DNA of 64,000 nt from Phocaeicola coprophilus (GCA_016900015.1 JACJJM010000016.1:25695-89694), one strand, 5' to 3'. Numbered from the stretch's first letter, positions 36,460 to 45,109 are shown. Notes: a model not told the origin generated them from the sequence alone. Made by a program: numbers and translations.

Positions 36460-37686
36460 TCAGAGAAGCCTGCGGCTGAGGTAGCGCACAGGATACCACA
36501 CGGCGAGGAAGCCCACGGCAATGACGGTGACGAAAATCACGAGTATGTCCACGGCATGGACGCTTACCGGATAGGCTTCGACGACGAAACTGTCAGCCGA
36601 GTTGCCTAGTGTGAGCAGACCGAAACGTTGCTGGACATAGCACAAGGCCAGTCCGGCAAGGATGCCTGCCACAGCTCCCAGCAGGGAGATCATGCGTCCC
36701 TCGAAGAGGAAGATGCGCGTGATGAGCCGGTCGTCGGCGCCCAGGCTGCGCAGGGTGGCTACATCGGCTTTCTTGTCGATGATGAGCATGGAGAGCGAAC
36801 CGATGATATTAAAGCAGGCAATCAGCAGGATGAACGTGAGGAAGAGATAAGCTATAAGTTTTTCGATTTCCATGATGCGGAACACGTCGGCCTGCTGTTC
36901 GTAGCGGTCGGCCACAGTGAAGTCCGGGCCCATGATGTCGCTTATCTTTTCCTTTGTCCGGGCTATGTCAGCATCAGGTTTCAGTTTCAGTTCGACGGCC
37001 GACACCTCGTTGTCGTAGTCAAACAGCTGTCGGGCGAAGTCGAGTGAGGTAAGGATGTAGGAATCGTCATATTTCTGTTGGTTGACGATGAAAGCCACTC
37101 CCGGTGAGTAGAGGTAGCTCTTGTTGAAGCTGGCCGCAGGGTTAGCCATGTTGACCCGTGCTTTGCGTTTGGGGACATACACTTCCAGCGGGTCGACGAA
37201 GGCGATGCCGGAGCCCAGCACGGAAGTCAGTTGGATGCCCGGGATGCCATAGTCGGCCACTTCGTCGCGGAGCATGAAGTGGCCGCGTCCGTAGAGGATG
37301 CTGTCGATGTCGGTAAGCTGTTCGAAATTGTCTTCTACTCCTTTGAGCGTCACCATCGCCTGCTTCCCTTTATATTGCACCATCGCATTGTCTTCCAGCG
37401 AACATGAGAACACGTCCACTTCGGGCAAGGCACGCACCTGCGCGAGGCGTTCATCCTGCGCGTCGAAGACCTTGCCTTGGCGCACGGTGATTTTCAGCTC
37501 CGGATCGAAGGCTGTAAAGAAGCTGGCCACCAGGTCCTGGAAACCGTTGAACACGGACAGGGTGCACACCATGGCCAGCGTGGCCAGGGCCACGCCGCAG
37601 ACAGAGATGCCCGAGATGATGTTGATGGCATGGTGCGACTTCTTCGAGAAGAGGTAGCGCCGGGCGATGTAGAGGGGCAGATTCAT
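36460..37686 (-). CDS. FtsX/LolE-like ABC transporter permease
   Basis: 408 residues with MacB/LolE topology. One N-terminal helix (GISVCGVALATLAMVCTLSVF) is followed by a large periplasmic domain (about 45-265) and three C-terminal helices (LIAYLFLTFILLIACFNIIG and the FtsX block SMLIIDKKADVATLRSLGA). LolCE proteins extract lipoproteins from the inner membrane with the ATPase LolD, which is not in the window. It starts 4 bp inside the end of rbfA, so the two are coupled, though no shared role is evident. Confidence 0.9.
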   Translation of the reverse strand: MNLPLYIARRYLFSKKSHHAINIISGISVCGVALATLAMVCTLSVFNGFQDLVASFFTAFDPELKITVRQGKVFDAQDERLAQVRALPEVDVFSCSLEDNAMVQYKGKQAMVTLKGVEDNFEQLTDIDSILYGRGHFMLRDEVADYGIPGIQLTSVLGSGIAFVDPLEVYVPKRKARVNMANPAASFNKSYLYSPGVAFIVNQQKYDDSYILTSLDFARQLFDYDNEVSAVELKLKPDADIARTKEKISDIMGPDFTVADRYEQQADVFRIMEIEKLIAYLFLTFILLIACFNIIGSLSMLIIDKKADVATLRSLGADDRLITRIFLFEGRMISLLGAVAGILAGLALCYVQQRFGLLTLGNSADSFVVEAYPVSVHAVDILVIFVTVIAVGFLAVWYPVRYLSRRLL

Positions 37687-38018
37687 TCCTTCAGGAGCTC
37701 GTCAATCTTTTCCAGGTAGTCCAGCGAGTCGTCGAGGAAGAAGCGCAGTTCGGGGATAATGCGCAACTGGTGTCTCACGCGGTTTCCCAGTTCGAAGCGG
37801 ATGCCTTTGGCGTGTGCGTTGATGTTGTTCAGGATTTCCTCGCCGCGGTCGGATGGGAAGATGCTCAGGTAGGCGCGGGCTACGCTCAAGTCAGGGCTGA
37901 TGCGCACGACGCTGACTGAGACCAGCACGCCGCCCATGGCCTTGGTTTCTTTCTGGAATATGTCGCTCAGCTCTTTCTGGATGAGCCGTGCGATTTTGTT
38001 TTGTCTGGTAGTATCCAT
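37683..38018 (-). CDS. rbfA: 30S ribosome-binding factor RbfA
   Basis: 111 residues with a KH-like fold. Characteristic blocks are TRQNKIARLIQKELSDIFQKE, VSVVRISPDLSVARAYLSIFP and the C-terminal IRFELGNRVRHQLRIIPELRFFLDDSLDY. It helps mature the 5' end of 16S rRNA during cold adaptation and 30S assembly. The gene lies 24 bp after the O-methyltransferase and overlaps the permease gene by 4 bp. Confidence 0.95.
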   Translation of the reverse strand: MDTTRQNKIARLIQKELSDIFQKETKAMGGVLVSVSVVRISPDLSVARAYLSIFPSDRGEEILNNINAHAKGIRFELGNRVRHQLRIIPELRFFLDDSLDYLEKIDELLKE

Positions 38019-38042
38019 GTAATAAATGTAAATAAGTGGTTG

Positions 38043-38681
38043 TTAGATTTTGCGGATGATGGTCAGCCCGTCGCGCAGCGGGAGGATGACTTTCTCCACA
38101 CGTGTGTCGGCTGCCACATGGTCGTTGAATGCCTGTATGCCGCGTGTCTGCTGGTCTGCGGGGACTGCTTCTTGCAGCACATGGCCGTCCCACAGTGTGT
38201 TGTCGGCCAGGATGTAGCCTCCGGGCGTGAGCCGCGGGAGGACCATCTCGTAGTAGTCGATGTAGTGCCGCTTGTTTCCGTCGATGAAAGCCATGTCGAA
38301 GTGCAGGTCGAGGCGGGGCACCAGCTCCAGCGCGTCGCCGATGTAGAACCGTATCTTGTCGGCGCAGGGCGAGCCTTCCAGCCAGGGGCGCGTGAAGTCT
38401 TCCTGCTCGTCGTTGATTTCAAACGTGTGGAGCGTGCCTCCTTCCTCCAGCCCCTCCGCCATGCAGATGGCCGAATAGCCGCTGTAAGTGCCGATTTCCA
38501 GGATGCACTTGGGGCGTATCATGCGGACGAACATCTTCAGCATGCGCCCTTGCAAGTGTCCGGAAGCCATGCGGGGATAGAGCAACTTCACGTGCGTGTC
38601 GCGGTAAAGCGCCCGCAGGTAGTCGCCTTCGTCGTCGATATGGCTCCGGATGTAGTTGTCGATGGCTTCGGTCTCTTGCAT
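38043..38681 (-). CDS. Class I SAM-dependent O-methyltransferase (CCoAMT-like)
   Basis: 212 residues from MQETEAIDNY. The longer frame to 38747 would run over the end of pyk. Rossmann motif I is ILEIGTYSGYSAICMAEGL. The metal and substrate blocks are DMAFIDGNKRHYIDYYE and GGYILADNTLWDG, typical of the cation-dependent O-methyltransferase 3 family. The natural substrate in bacteria is generally unknown (catechol-like compounds or tRNA in some relatives). It is 16 bp downstream of pyk in a metabolic/ribosome-assembly operon. Confidence 0.92.
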   Translation of the reverse strand: MQETEAIDNYIRSHIDDEGDYLRALYRDTHVKLLYPRMASGHLQGRMLKMFVRMIRPKCILEIGTYSGYSAICMAEGLEEGGTLHTFEINDEQEDFTRPWLEGSPCADKIRFYIGDALELVPRLDLHFDMAFIDGNKRHYIDYYEMVLPRLTPGGYILADNTLWDGHVLQEAVPADQQTRGIQAFNDHVAADTRVEKVILPLRDGLTIIRKI

Positions 38682-38697
38682 AGGGGGCGGCTGCTTG

Positions 38698-40170
38698 TTA
38701 TAAATAACGGTTCCGGTTCGGGAGGATGTATTCGTCGTCCTCGGCATACTTCAACACGTCGCTCACCTGGTTGATTTCCAGGAACGAGGTGTGCGTGCCT
38801 TGCTTCCCGCCGCTCAGGTAGGCCACCATCTCGTTTTCATGGATGACGCCGTCGTTGAGCAGCTTGTGCAGGGCTGCGAAGTAGTAGGCCTGCCCGTTGG
38901 GCAGCTCCGGCATGTAGATGGCCTCCACGCCGTAGGAGAGAGCCAAGTGGCGCATGGTCTTCTCGTTGTAGCAGATGGCCAGGACGGGATATTCGCCGCG
39001 GAAGGCAGCGAGGTTGCGTGCCGTGTAGCCGCTGAAGCTGTCGGTGATGATGGCACGGATGTTCATCTTCTCCGTAGCCTTTACGGCTTGCTTGGCCAGG
39101 AACTCCGTCACGTTGCAGTTCGGGCCGAGCGGGATGCGGATGTCGTTTTCCGACAGCTTGTCCACTTCAGCCTGGGCGGCTATCTTGGTCATGGTCTTCA
39201 CAGCTTCCACGGGGTATTTGCCGTAGGCCGTCTCACCGCTGAGCATCAGGGCATCGGTGCGGTAGTAGATGGCATTGGCGATGTCGGTCACCTCGGCACG
39301 TGTCGGGCGCGGGTTCTGAATCATCGTGTGCAGCATCTGGGTGGCCACGATGACCGGCTTGCGTGCCATCACGCACTTGCGGATGAGGATGCGCTGGATG
39401 CCCGGTATGCGTTCCTGCGGCACTTCGATGCCCAGGTCGCCGCGGGCCACCATGATGCCGTCGGCCACTTCGAGGATTTCGTCGATGTTGTCGACACCCT
39501 CCTGGTTTTCGATTTTGGCTATGATTTTGATGGTGCTGTGGTGCTCGTCGAGGATTTTGCGTATGTCGAGGACGTCCTGCTTGTTGCGCACGAAGGAGTG
39601 TGCGATGAAGTCGATGTCCTTCTCGATGGCGTAGAGGATGTTGTTGCGGTCTTTTTCCGTCAGCGACGGCAGGTTGATGCGCACGCCCGGGACGTTGACG
39701 CTCTTGTGGTTGCCCAGGGTGGCTTCGTTGCGCACCTCGCACACCAGCTTGTTGGCGGCTTCGTCTTTCTCCACCACGGCCAGCTCCAGGTCACCGTCGT
39801 CGATGAGGATGGTCTCGCCGATTTGCAGGTCGTGCACGAAGTGCGGATAGGAGACGGCGATGCAGTCATGACTCGTTTTCCGTGTCGGGTCGCCGGTCAC
39901 GGCCACCCGTTCGCCCGTATGGAAGGGGATGGGCTCTCCGTCAATCAGGTCGGTGGTGCGCACCTCCGGGCCTTTGGTGTCCATCAGTATGGCGATGCGG
40001 TTTGAGACCTTGCGAACGTTGGCTATCAGCTTCTCGAAACCTTCGCGGTTGGCATGGGCTGTGTTCATGCGCACGACGTTCATGCCGGCTTCAAACAGTT
40101 CTCTGATAAAATCTTCATCGCAGCGCAAGTCGGAGATGGACGCCACGATTTTTGTCTTCTTTAGCATCAT
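38698..40170 (-). CDS. pyk: Pyruvate kinase
   Basis: 490 residues; ADP + phosphoenolpyruvate to ATP + pyruvate. Family blocks are KIVASISDLRCDEDFI, MNTAHANREGF, LMDTKGPEVRT, IIAKIENQEG (active-site Lys), MVARGDLGIEVP and SGETAYGKYPVEAV. The block KPVIVATQMLHTMIQNPRPTR replaces the more usual QMLESM, a variation seen in Bacteroidota. The C-terminal regulatory domain (about 350-490) is complete. It follows aroQ by 28 bp on the same strand. Confidence 0.95.
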   Translation of the reverse strand: MMLKKTKIVASISDLRCDEDFIRELFEAGMNVVRMNTAHANREGFEKLIANVRKVSNRIAILMDTKGPEVRTTDLIDGEPIPFHTGERVAVTGDPTRKTSHDCIAVSYPHFVHDLQIGETILIDDGDLELAVVEKDEAANKLVCEVRNEATLGNHKSVNVPGVRINLPSLTEKDRNNILYAIEKDIDFIAHSFVRNKQDVLDIRKILDEHHSTIKIIAKIENQEGVDNIDEILEVADGIMVARGDLGIEVPQERIPGIQRILIRKCVMARKPVIVATQMLHTMIQNPRPTRAEVTDIANAIYYRTDALMLSGETAYGKYPVEAVKTMTKIAAQAEVDKLSENDIRIPLGPNCNVTEFLAKQAVKATEKMNIRAIITDSFSGYTARNLAAFRGEYPVLAICYNEKTMRHLALSYGVEAIYMPELPNGQAYYFAALHKLLNDGVIHENEMVAYLSGGKQGTHTSFLEINQVSDVLKYAEDDEYILPNRNRYL

Positions 40171-40198
40171 AGGGCTTTACTATATATTTTGATTGTAA

Positions 40199-40633
40199 TT
40201 ATTCCTTTGTCCGGTTCGCTTCAAGCAGGGCTTCCACCGCCAGGCGGTAGGAGTCGAGCCCGAAACCGCAGATGACACCCAGGCAGGCACAGGAAATCAT
40301 CGACTTGTGGCGGAACTCTTCGCGCCGGTGCACGTTTGAGATGTGCACTTCGATGACCGGCGCGGTGATGGCGCGGATGGCATCCTGCAAGGCTATGGAG
40401 GTGTGGGTGTAGGCCCCCGCATTGAGCACGATGCCGTCGCAGTCGAAACCCACTTCGTGGAGTTTGTTTATCATCTCTCCTTCGACGTTCGACTGGTAAT
40501 AGGCCAGCTCGAGGTCGGGATAGGCCCCGCGCAAGGTCTCCAGATAAGCATCAAACGAAACTGCACCGTAGATGGAAGGCTCGCGCTTGCCCAGGAGGTT
40601 GATGTTGGGCCCATTGATAATTTGTATTTTCAT
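40199..40633 (-). CDS. aroQ: 3-Dehydroquinate dehydratase, type II
   Basis: 144 residues; dodecameric shikimate-pathway enzyme that dehydrates 3-dehydroquinate. It has QIINGPNINLLGKREPSIYG at the N-terminus (with the catalytic Arg and Tyr of the flexible loop), the NAGAYTHTSIALQDAI block, and EVHISNVHRREEFRHKS with the conserved His. Its own promoter lies at 40684-40712, interleaved with that of the divergent xerD. It heads the aroQ-pyk-OMT-rbfA-permease string. Confidence 0.95.
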   Translation of the reverse strand: MKIQIINGPNINLLGKREPSIYGAVSFDAYLETLRGAYPDLELAYYQSNVEGEMINKLHEVGFDCDGIVLNAGAYTHTSIALQDAIRAITAPVIEVHISNVHRREEFRHKSMISCACLGVICGFGLDSYRLAVEALLEANRTKE

Positions 40634-40659
40634 GCCTGTCGACTTTGGAGGTTTTGTTC

Positions 40660-40667
40660 TATTTTTG
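40660..40667 (+). promoter_or_regulatory. -7 element of xerD
   Basis: TATTTTTG on the plus strand, 34 bp before the xerD ATG at 40702. It lies only 16 bp from the opposing aroQ -7 box. Confidence 0.5.
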
Positions 40668-40683
40668 TAGGTAAATTTGGGTA

Positions 40684-40712
40684 CAAAGGTAGAAAAAAGA
40701 AATGGAAAACAA
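40684..40712 (-). promoter_or_regulatory. Promoter of aroQ operon
   Basis: Minus-strand TACCTTTG (40684-40691) with TTG at 40710-40712, spacer 18 bp. It overlaps the beginning of the divergent xerD gene. Confidence 0.5.
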
Positions 40713-41649
40713 GGAAAAAAACGTCGGGAAGGAACAAAACAACACCCTTCTTAGGAAATATAAACAGTATTTGCAACTGGAACAATCGCTCTCGTCCAAC
40801 ACCGTCGAAGCCTATCTGGCCGACGTGGACAAACTGCTGGCTTATCTGGCGTCGGAAGACATTCCGGTGTTTGACGTCACGCTTGACGACTTGCACAACT
40901 TCGCTGCCGGACTGAAGGACATCGGCATCCATCCGCGTTCGCAGGCCCGCATTCTCTCCGGCATACGTTCGTTCTACAAGTATCTCACCCTCGACGGCTA
41001 CATGGAGGATGACCCCACCGTCCTGCTGGAGTCGCCCAAGCTGGGACTCCACCTGCCCGACGTGCTGACCGTGGAGGAAATCGACCGCATCATCGCGTCC
41101 ATCGACCTCTCCAAGACGGAGGGACAGCGCAACCGGGCCATCATCGAGACCCTCTACAGCTGCGGCCTGCGCGTGTCGGAACTCTGCGGACTCAGGCTCT
41201 CCGACCTCTATCTCGACGAGGGCTTCATGCGTGTCGAGGGCAAGGGCAGCAAGCAGCGGCTTGTCCCCGTGTCGCCCCGTGCAGTCGAGGAGCTGCGCCG
41301 CTATTTCGTCCAGCGCTCCGAGATGGTCAACATCAAGCCCGGTCACGAGGACTATGTCTTCCTGAGCTTCCGTCGCGGCACGAAGCTGTCGCGCATCATG
41401 GTGTTCCACTTCATCAAGGAACTGGTCGAGCTGGCCGGCGTGCGGAAGACTGTCAGCCCGCACACGTTCCGCCATTCCTTCGCCACCCACCTGCTCGAGG
41501 GTGGGGCCAACCTCCGTGCCATCCAGCTGATGCTCGGCCACGAGTCCATCGGGACGACCGAAATCTATACGCACGTCGACCGCAGCATGTTGAGCGAAGC
41601 CATCCTCGAACACCATCCCCGGAACATCGGCAGAGACTTGGGAAAATGA
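40702..41649 (+). CDS. xerD: Tyrosine recombinase XerD
   Basis: 315 residues. The N-terminal SAM-like core-binding domain covers about 18-105 and the catalytic domain about 120-300. The full active site is visible: Arg157 (CGLRVSE), Lys182 region (EGKGSKQR), His254 and Arg257 (HTFRHSF), His280 (LGHES) and Tyr289 (IYTHVD). It resolves chromosome dimers at dif, probably with a XerC partner elsewhere. No dif site was recognised here. The stop TGA (AAAATGAAGAATG) is the first part of the palindromic element copy 3. Confidence 0.94.
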   Translation: MENKEKNVGKEQNNTLLRKYKQYLQLEQSLSSNTVEAYLADVDKLLAYLASEDIPVFDVTLDDLHNFAAGLKDIGIHPRSQARILSGIRSFYKYLTLDGYMEDDPTVLLESPKLGLHLPDVLTVEEIDRIIASIDLSKTEGQRNRAIIETLYSCGLRVSELCGLRLSDLYLDEGFMRVEGKGSKQRLVPVSPRAVEELRRYFVQRSEMVNIKPGHEDYVFLSFRRGTKLSRIMVFHFIKELVELAGVRKTVSPHTFRHSFATHLLEGGANLRAIQLMLGHESIGTTEIYTHVDRSMLSEAILEHHPRNIGRDLGK

Positions 41650-41738
41650 AGAATGAAGAGTGAAGGACGAAGCGTGGATATAGATGTAGCGCCACACACC
41701 GCAAGGTAATTCTTCATTCCTCATTTTTCCTCCTTCAT
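41643..41738. repeat. Palindromic AAATGAAGAATGAAG element, copy 3
   Basis: Left arm from 41643 (AAAATGAAGAATGAAGAGTG) and right arm 41708-41738 are imperfect reverse complements. The core GTGGATATAG, then CCACACACCGCAAGG, matches copy 1 read on the opposite strand. The left arm provides the xerD stop codon. Confidence 0.75.
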
Positions 41739-41770
41739 CCCCTTCGTGCCCCCGCATGCCGCCCATAGAG

Positions 41771-41846
41771 GGCGTCCGACCACGGAAAGGAAGGCGCCCG
41801 ACCACGGGAAGGAGGGTAAGGAAGGACGGAAAGGAAGGCGTCCGGA
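41771..41846 (+). repeat. G-rich intergenic repeat array, copy E
   Basis: Three GGRAAGGA units on the plus strand (about 41784, 41808 and 41829) with linkers CGACCACG and GGCGTCC. It is 32 bp from palindromic copy 3, the same arrangement as at 11.6 kb. The remaining bases up to 42077 hold the promoter of the next gene and nothing else recognisable. Confidence 0.7.
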
Positions 41847-42020
41847 AGCCCCTTTCACAGGAGAGTGGGAGGCCGTGCGGAAGGCCTTGCGTACGATAGG
41901 CGTCGCCCTCTCCCCGCCTCACAGTAGGACAAAAGGCGTTATTTAAGGTTTTTTATTAACAAAAGGTCATGATTCGGCAAAAATGCTGTCTATTTCTTTT
42001 TCGTTCCTGCTTGGAATTTA

Positions 42021-42028
42021 TATCTTTG
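42021..42028 (+). promoter_or_regulatory. -7 element of the TPR/OmpA-like lipoprotein gene
   Basis: TATCTTTG matches TAnnTTTG, 49 bp before the ATG at 42078. The -33 region is T-rich (around 41996-42000) but not a clean TTTG. Confidence 0.55.
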
Positions 42029-42077
42029 CACAGCTTAGTGTAAGATTTCAACTCAATAAATTATTATTTTAAGTGCT

Positions 42078-43787
42078 ATGATTAAAAAACTTTATTTGCC
42101 ATTTCTAATGGCGTTGGTTTTTGCGCTCTCGTCATGTAGCAGCAAAATGGGTGAATTATCATCCGATTATTTCACGACGACTCCCCAAGTCCTTGAGGCC
42201 GTCGGAGGAAAAGTTGATGTAACAATCAACGGTAAATTTCCTGAAAAGTATTTTAAGAAAAAAGCAGTAGTGACCGTCACTCCCGTGCTCCGTTGGGAAG
42301 GCGGTGAGGTCAAAGGCGAACCCATGACTTTCCAAGGAGAGAAAGTGCAGGGCAACGACCAGACCATTTACTACAAGGCTGGTGGCAACTACACGATGCC
42401 GGCTTCTTTCGACTACGTTCCCGAAATGGCCAAGTCAGAGCTCTATCTGGAGTTTGACGCCAAAGTGGGCAAGAAGGGAAAGAAAGTGACCATCCCGGCT
42501 GTGAAGGTGGCTGACGGCGTGATTGCAACTTCCGAGCTGGTGAAGAACACACTGGCCAACGCCAACCCCACTAATGCTGAAGATGCTTTCCAACGTGTCA
42601 TCAAGCAGGCCAAGAGTGCCAACATCATGTTCCTCATCCAACAGGCCAATCTGCGTGCCAGCGAGTTGAAGTCTGACTCCATGAAGGCTTTCAACCAGTT
42701 TGTGAAAGATGTCAATGCCGACCAGAAAGGCAAACTGATGGAAAACCTCGAAATCTCTGCTTACGCTTCGCCCGACGGTGGTCTTGACCTGAACGACAAA
42801 CTCGCTGCACAACGTCAGAAGAACACGGAAAACTACGTGAACAAGCAGCTGAAAAAAGACAAAATCGAGACCAACGTCGATGCCAAATACACCGCTCAGG
42901 ACTGGGAAGGCTTCCAGGAACTGGTTTCCAAGTCAAACATCCAGGACAAGGACCTCATTCTCCGCGTCCTCTCCATGTATCAAGACCCGGAACAGAGAGA
43001 AGCTGAAATCAAGAACATCTCTTCTGTCTACAAGAACCTCGCTGACGAAATCCTCCCGCAACTGCGTCGTGCACGCCTGACGCTGAACTATCAGTTGATC
43101 GGTCGTTCGGATGACGAAATCCTCGAAGCTTTCAAGAGCGACCCGAAAGTGCTGAACGTGGAAGAACTCCTCTATGCCGGCACACTGGTGGAAAATGATG
43201 CAGAGAAGGAAGCCATCTACAAGGCAGCCGTTCAATACTATCCGTCTGACTACCGTGCATACAACAACTTGGGCGAACTGGCTTACAAGGCCGGCAACTA
43301 CGACCAGGCAGAAAGCTACTTCAAGACCGCTTTGCAGAAGAACGCTTCTTCCGCAGAAGCCAACACCAACCTCGGCCTGATCTCCCTCATCAAGGGTGAC
43401 AAAGCCGCTGCTCAAGCCTATCTGGGCAAGGGGGCAGGTGCTGCCACGCTCAACGAAGCACTGGGCAACTACTACATCAGCATGGGACAGTATGAACAAG
43501 CCGTTACTTCCTTCGGCGACGTGAAGACCAACAGCGCAGCATTGGCCCAAATCCTGACCAAGGACTACAACCGTGCGAAGTCCACGCTCGACGGCGTGAA
43601 GAATCCGGATGCCTACACGGCTTATCTGTCAGCCATCCTGGGCGCACGCACCAACAATGCAAACATGGTCATCACCAACCTGAAGGCCGCTGTCGCCAAA
43701 GACTCCTCGCTGGCCCAGAAGGCAGCCAAGGACCTTGAGTTTGCCAAGTATGCGACCAACGCCGATTTCCAAAGCATTGTGAAGTAA
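42078..43787 (+). CDS. Lipoprotein with OmpA-like central region and C-terminal TPR repeats
   Basis: 569 residues. A lipoprotein signal (ALVFALSSC, Cys20) is followed by a beta-rich domain (about 30-150). Next is a segment like the OmpA peptidoglycan-binding fold (about 215-265; ISAYASPDGGLDLNDKLAAQ, then RQKNTENYV). The C-terminal third has TPR motifs (YRAYNNLGELAYKAGNYDQA, AEANTNLGLISLIKGDKAAA). The biased codon use and AT-rich promoter suggest strong expression. It may tie outer membrane to cell wall, as OmpA-type lipoproteins do, but the substrate of the TPR part is unknown. A strong terminator follows at 43809. Confidence 0.88.
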   Translation: MIKKLYLPFLMALVFALSSCSSKMGELSSDYFTTTPQVLEAVGGKVDVTINGKFPEKYFKKKAVVTVTPVLRWEGGEVKGEPMTFQGEKVQGNDQTIYYKAGGNYTMPASFDYVPEMAKSELYLEFDAKVGKKGKKVTIPAVKVADGVIATSELVKNTLANANPTNAEDAFQRVIKQAKSANIMFLIQQANLRASELKSDSMKAFNQFVKDVNADQKGKLMENLEISAYASPDGGLDLNDKLAAQRQKNTENYVNKQLKKDKIETNVDAKYTAQDWEGFQELVSKSNIQDKDLILRVLSMYQDPEQREAEIKNISSVYKNLADEILPQLRRARLTLNYQLIGRSDDEILEAFKSDPKVLNVEELLYAGTLVENDAEKEAIYKAAVQYYPSDYRAYNNLGELAYKAGNYDQAESYFKTALQKNASSAEANTNLGLISLIKGDKAAAQAYLGKGAGAATLNEALGNYYISMGQYEQAVTSFGDVKTNSAALAQILTKDYNRAKSTLDGVKNPDAYTAYLSAILGARTNNANMVITNLKAAVAKDSSLAQKAAKDLEFAKYATNADFQSIVK

Positions 43788-43808
43788 ATGCCTTTTGACA
43801 AATAACAG

Positions 43809-43847
43809 AAAGCGTTGTACCCCGGTGTTGGGTGCAACGCTTTTTTT
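43809..43847 (+). terminator. Intrinsic terminator of the TPR/OmpA-like gene
   Basis: AAAGCGTTGTACCC pairs with GGGTGCAACGCTTT around a short loop and is followed by T-rich sequence, 21 bp after the stop at 43787. Confidence 0.85.
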
Positions 43848-43881
43848 GTTTATGTTTGCGGAAAATTCTTCAGGGTTAGGT

Positions 43882-44490
43882 ATGCCGTCATTGCAGAGGA
43901 TATACGTCACGATGTGCCGTTTGCGCCAGAGCCTGGGCTTTGGCGTACATTCACCTTATATATATGCGTTGCAGACCGATGTCTTCCGGGAACGCCGTCC
44001 CTACTATGCCTATCGTGCCATCGACCGCCTTTCCGGCCCCCGCTATGCGCGGGTGAACAAGCTCCTCTTCCGCCTGGTGAACCATCTCCATCCGGCGTGT
44101 ATCGTCGAGGTGGGCCCCGATATGGGCGGAAGCCTGCAATGCATGTCGATGGCCCGGGCGCAGGCCTGCCTGCGTGCCGTGAGGGAGTGTGCCGGACATT
44201 TCACGACGGCCATGCTGGAGCAAGTCCTCCCGCCGGACAGGCCGCTCGACTTCCTCTATGTCACTCATCCTTGTGCCTATGCAGAAATCTATGAAGCAGC
44301 CTTGCCCCTGTCCGGGCCGCGCTCGGTATTTGTTTTCAAGGGCATCCATGCCAGCCGGAAGCGGTCAGCCTGGTGGCGGACCGTGGAGGAGGACGCCGCG
44401 CGGACGGGAATCACGTTTGACCTTTATGATGTGGGACTGGTGTGTTTCGACCGCGGCCGTCCCCGTCGAAACTATCGGATGATGTTTTAG
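43882..44490 (+). CDS. Bacteroidota SAM-methyltransferase-like protein (GFGVHSP family), possibly inactive
   Basis: 202 residues from [10 protein letters not shown]. The frame is open to 43795, but the upstream part is the terminator of the previous gene. The N-terminal block [17 protein letters not shown] and the C-terminal [19 protein letters not shown] identify a Bacteroidota family of class I methyltransferase-like proteins. The glycine-rich SAM loop is present but odd ([10 protein letters not shown]). The usual DDIHWS-type acidic block reads [14 protein letters not shown], with both Asp lost. The middle is also short, so activity is doubtful. PduO-type adenosyltransferase follows 52 bp later. 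Confidence 0.72.
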   Translation: MPSLQRIYVTMCRLRQSLGFGVHSPYIYALQTDVFRERRPYYAYRAIDRLSGPRYARVNKLLFRLVNHLHPACIVEVGPDMGGSLQCMSMARAQACLRAVRECAGHFTTAMLEQVLPPDRPLDFLYVTHPCAYAEIYEAALPLSGPRSVFVFKGIHASRKRSAWWRTVEEDAARTGITFDLYDVGLVCFDRGRPRRNYRMMF

Positions 44491-44542
44491 TAGCGGAGTG
44501 CTGGTCGTCCGGCAGCTTCGCGTCACTTTTAAAAATAAATGT

Positions 44543-45109
44543 ATGAAGAAAAGCAATGTCTACACCAAAACCGGTGACAAAGGAATGACCAGCCTCGTGG
44601 GCGGTGTCAGAGTGCCTAAAACCCATCCTCGTCTTGAAGCCTACGGGACCGTGGATGAACTGAATGCCTTCATCGGCCTGCTGATCACCTACGTGGCAGA
44701 CGAAGCCGACAGGGAGTTTCTCTTCGCTGTGCAACACAAGCTCTTCTCTGTGGGCTCATACCTGGCCACAGACCAAGAACATAAGGAGTTACGTCCGCAG
44801 AGCATCATCCATCCCGAAGACGTGGAGACCATCGAGCGTGCCATCGATGCCGTCGACGAGGATCTGCCTCCCCTGCGGCTGTTCATCCTCCCCGGAGGAA
44901 CGCAAGGAGCAGCCGTGTGCCATGTGTGCCGCACCGTGTGCCGCCGTGCGGAGCGCTGCATCCTGGAACTCGGTGAGACGGGCGTGGCGATGGACGACAA
45001 TCTGGTGGCCTACGTCAACCGTTTGTCCGATTATTTATTCGTCTTGTCACGCAAATTGAACAATTTGGATGGAGAACACGAAATTATTTGGCAAAAATCT
45101 TGCAAGTGA
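44543..45109 (+). CDS. Cob(I)yrinic acid a,c-diamide adenosyltransferase, PduO type
   Basis: 188 residues from [10 protein letters not shown]. Attaches the adenosyl group of ATP to cob(I)alamin to form coenzyme B12. The N-terminal ATP loop is [16 protein letters not shown], followed by [14 protein letters not shown], the FILPGGT block, [13 protein letters not shown] and the C-terminal [17 protein letters not shown]. All are standard for the PduO/CobO-like trimeric family. No B12-dependent enzyme gene or cobalamin riboswitch is adjacent. A DUF2795 gene with its own promoter follows. Confidence 0.94.
   Translation: MKKSNVYTKTGDKGMTSLVGGVRVPKTHPRLEAYGTVDELNAFIGLLITYVADEADREFLFAVQHKLFSVGSYLATDQEHKELRPQSIIHPEDVETIERAIDAVDEDLPPLRLFILPGGTQGAAVCHVCRTVCRRAERCILELGETGVAMDDNLVAYVNRLSDYLFVLSRKLNNLDGEHEIIWQKSCK

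Noticed and set aside
38791..40005. 404-codon plus-strand frame over pyk
   Set aside because: Shadow of a complete pyruvate kinase gene; composition is Val/Asp/His-rich with no domain.
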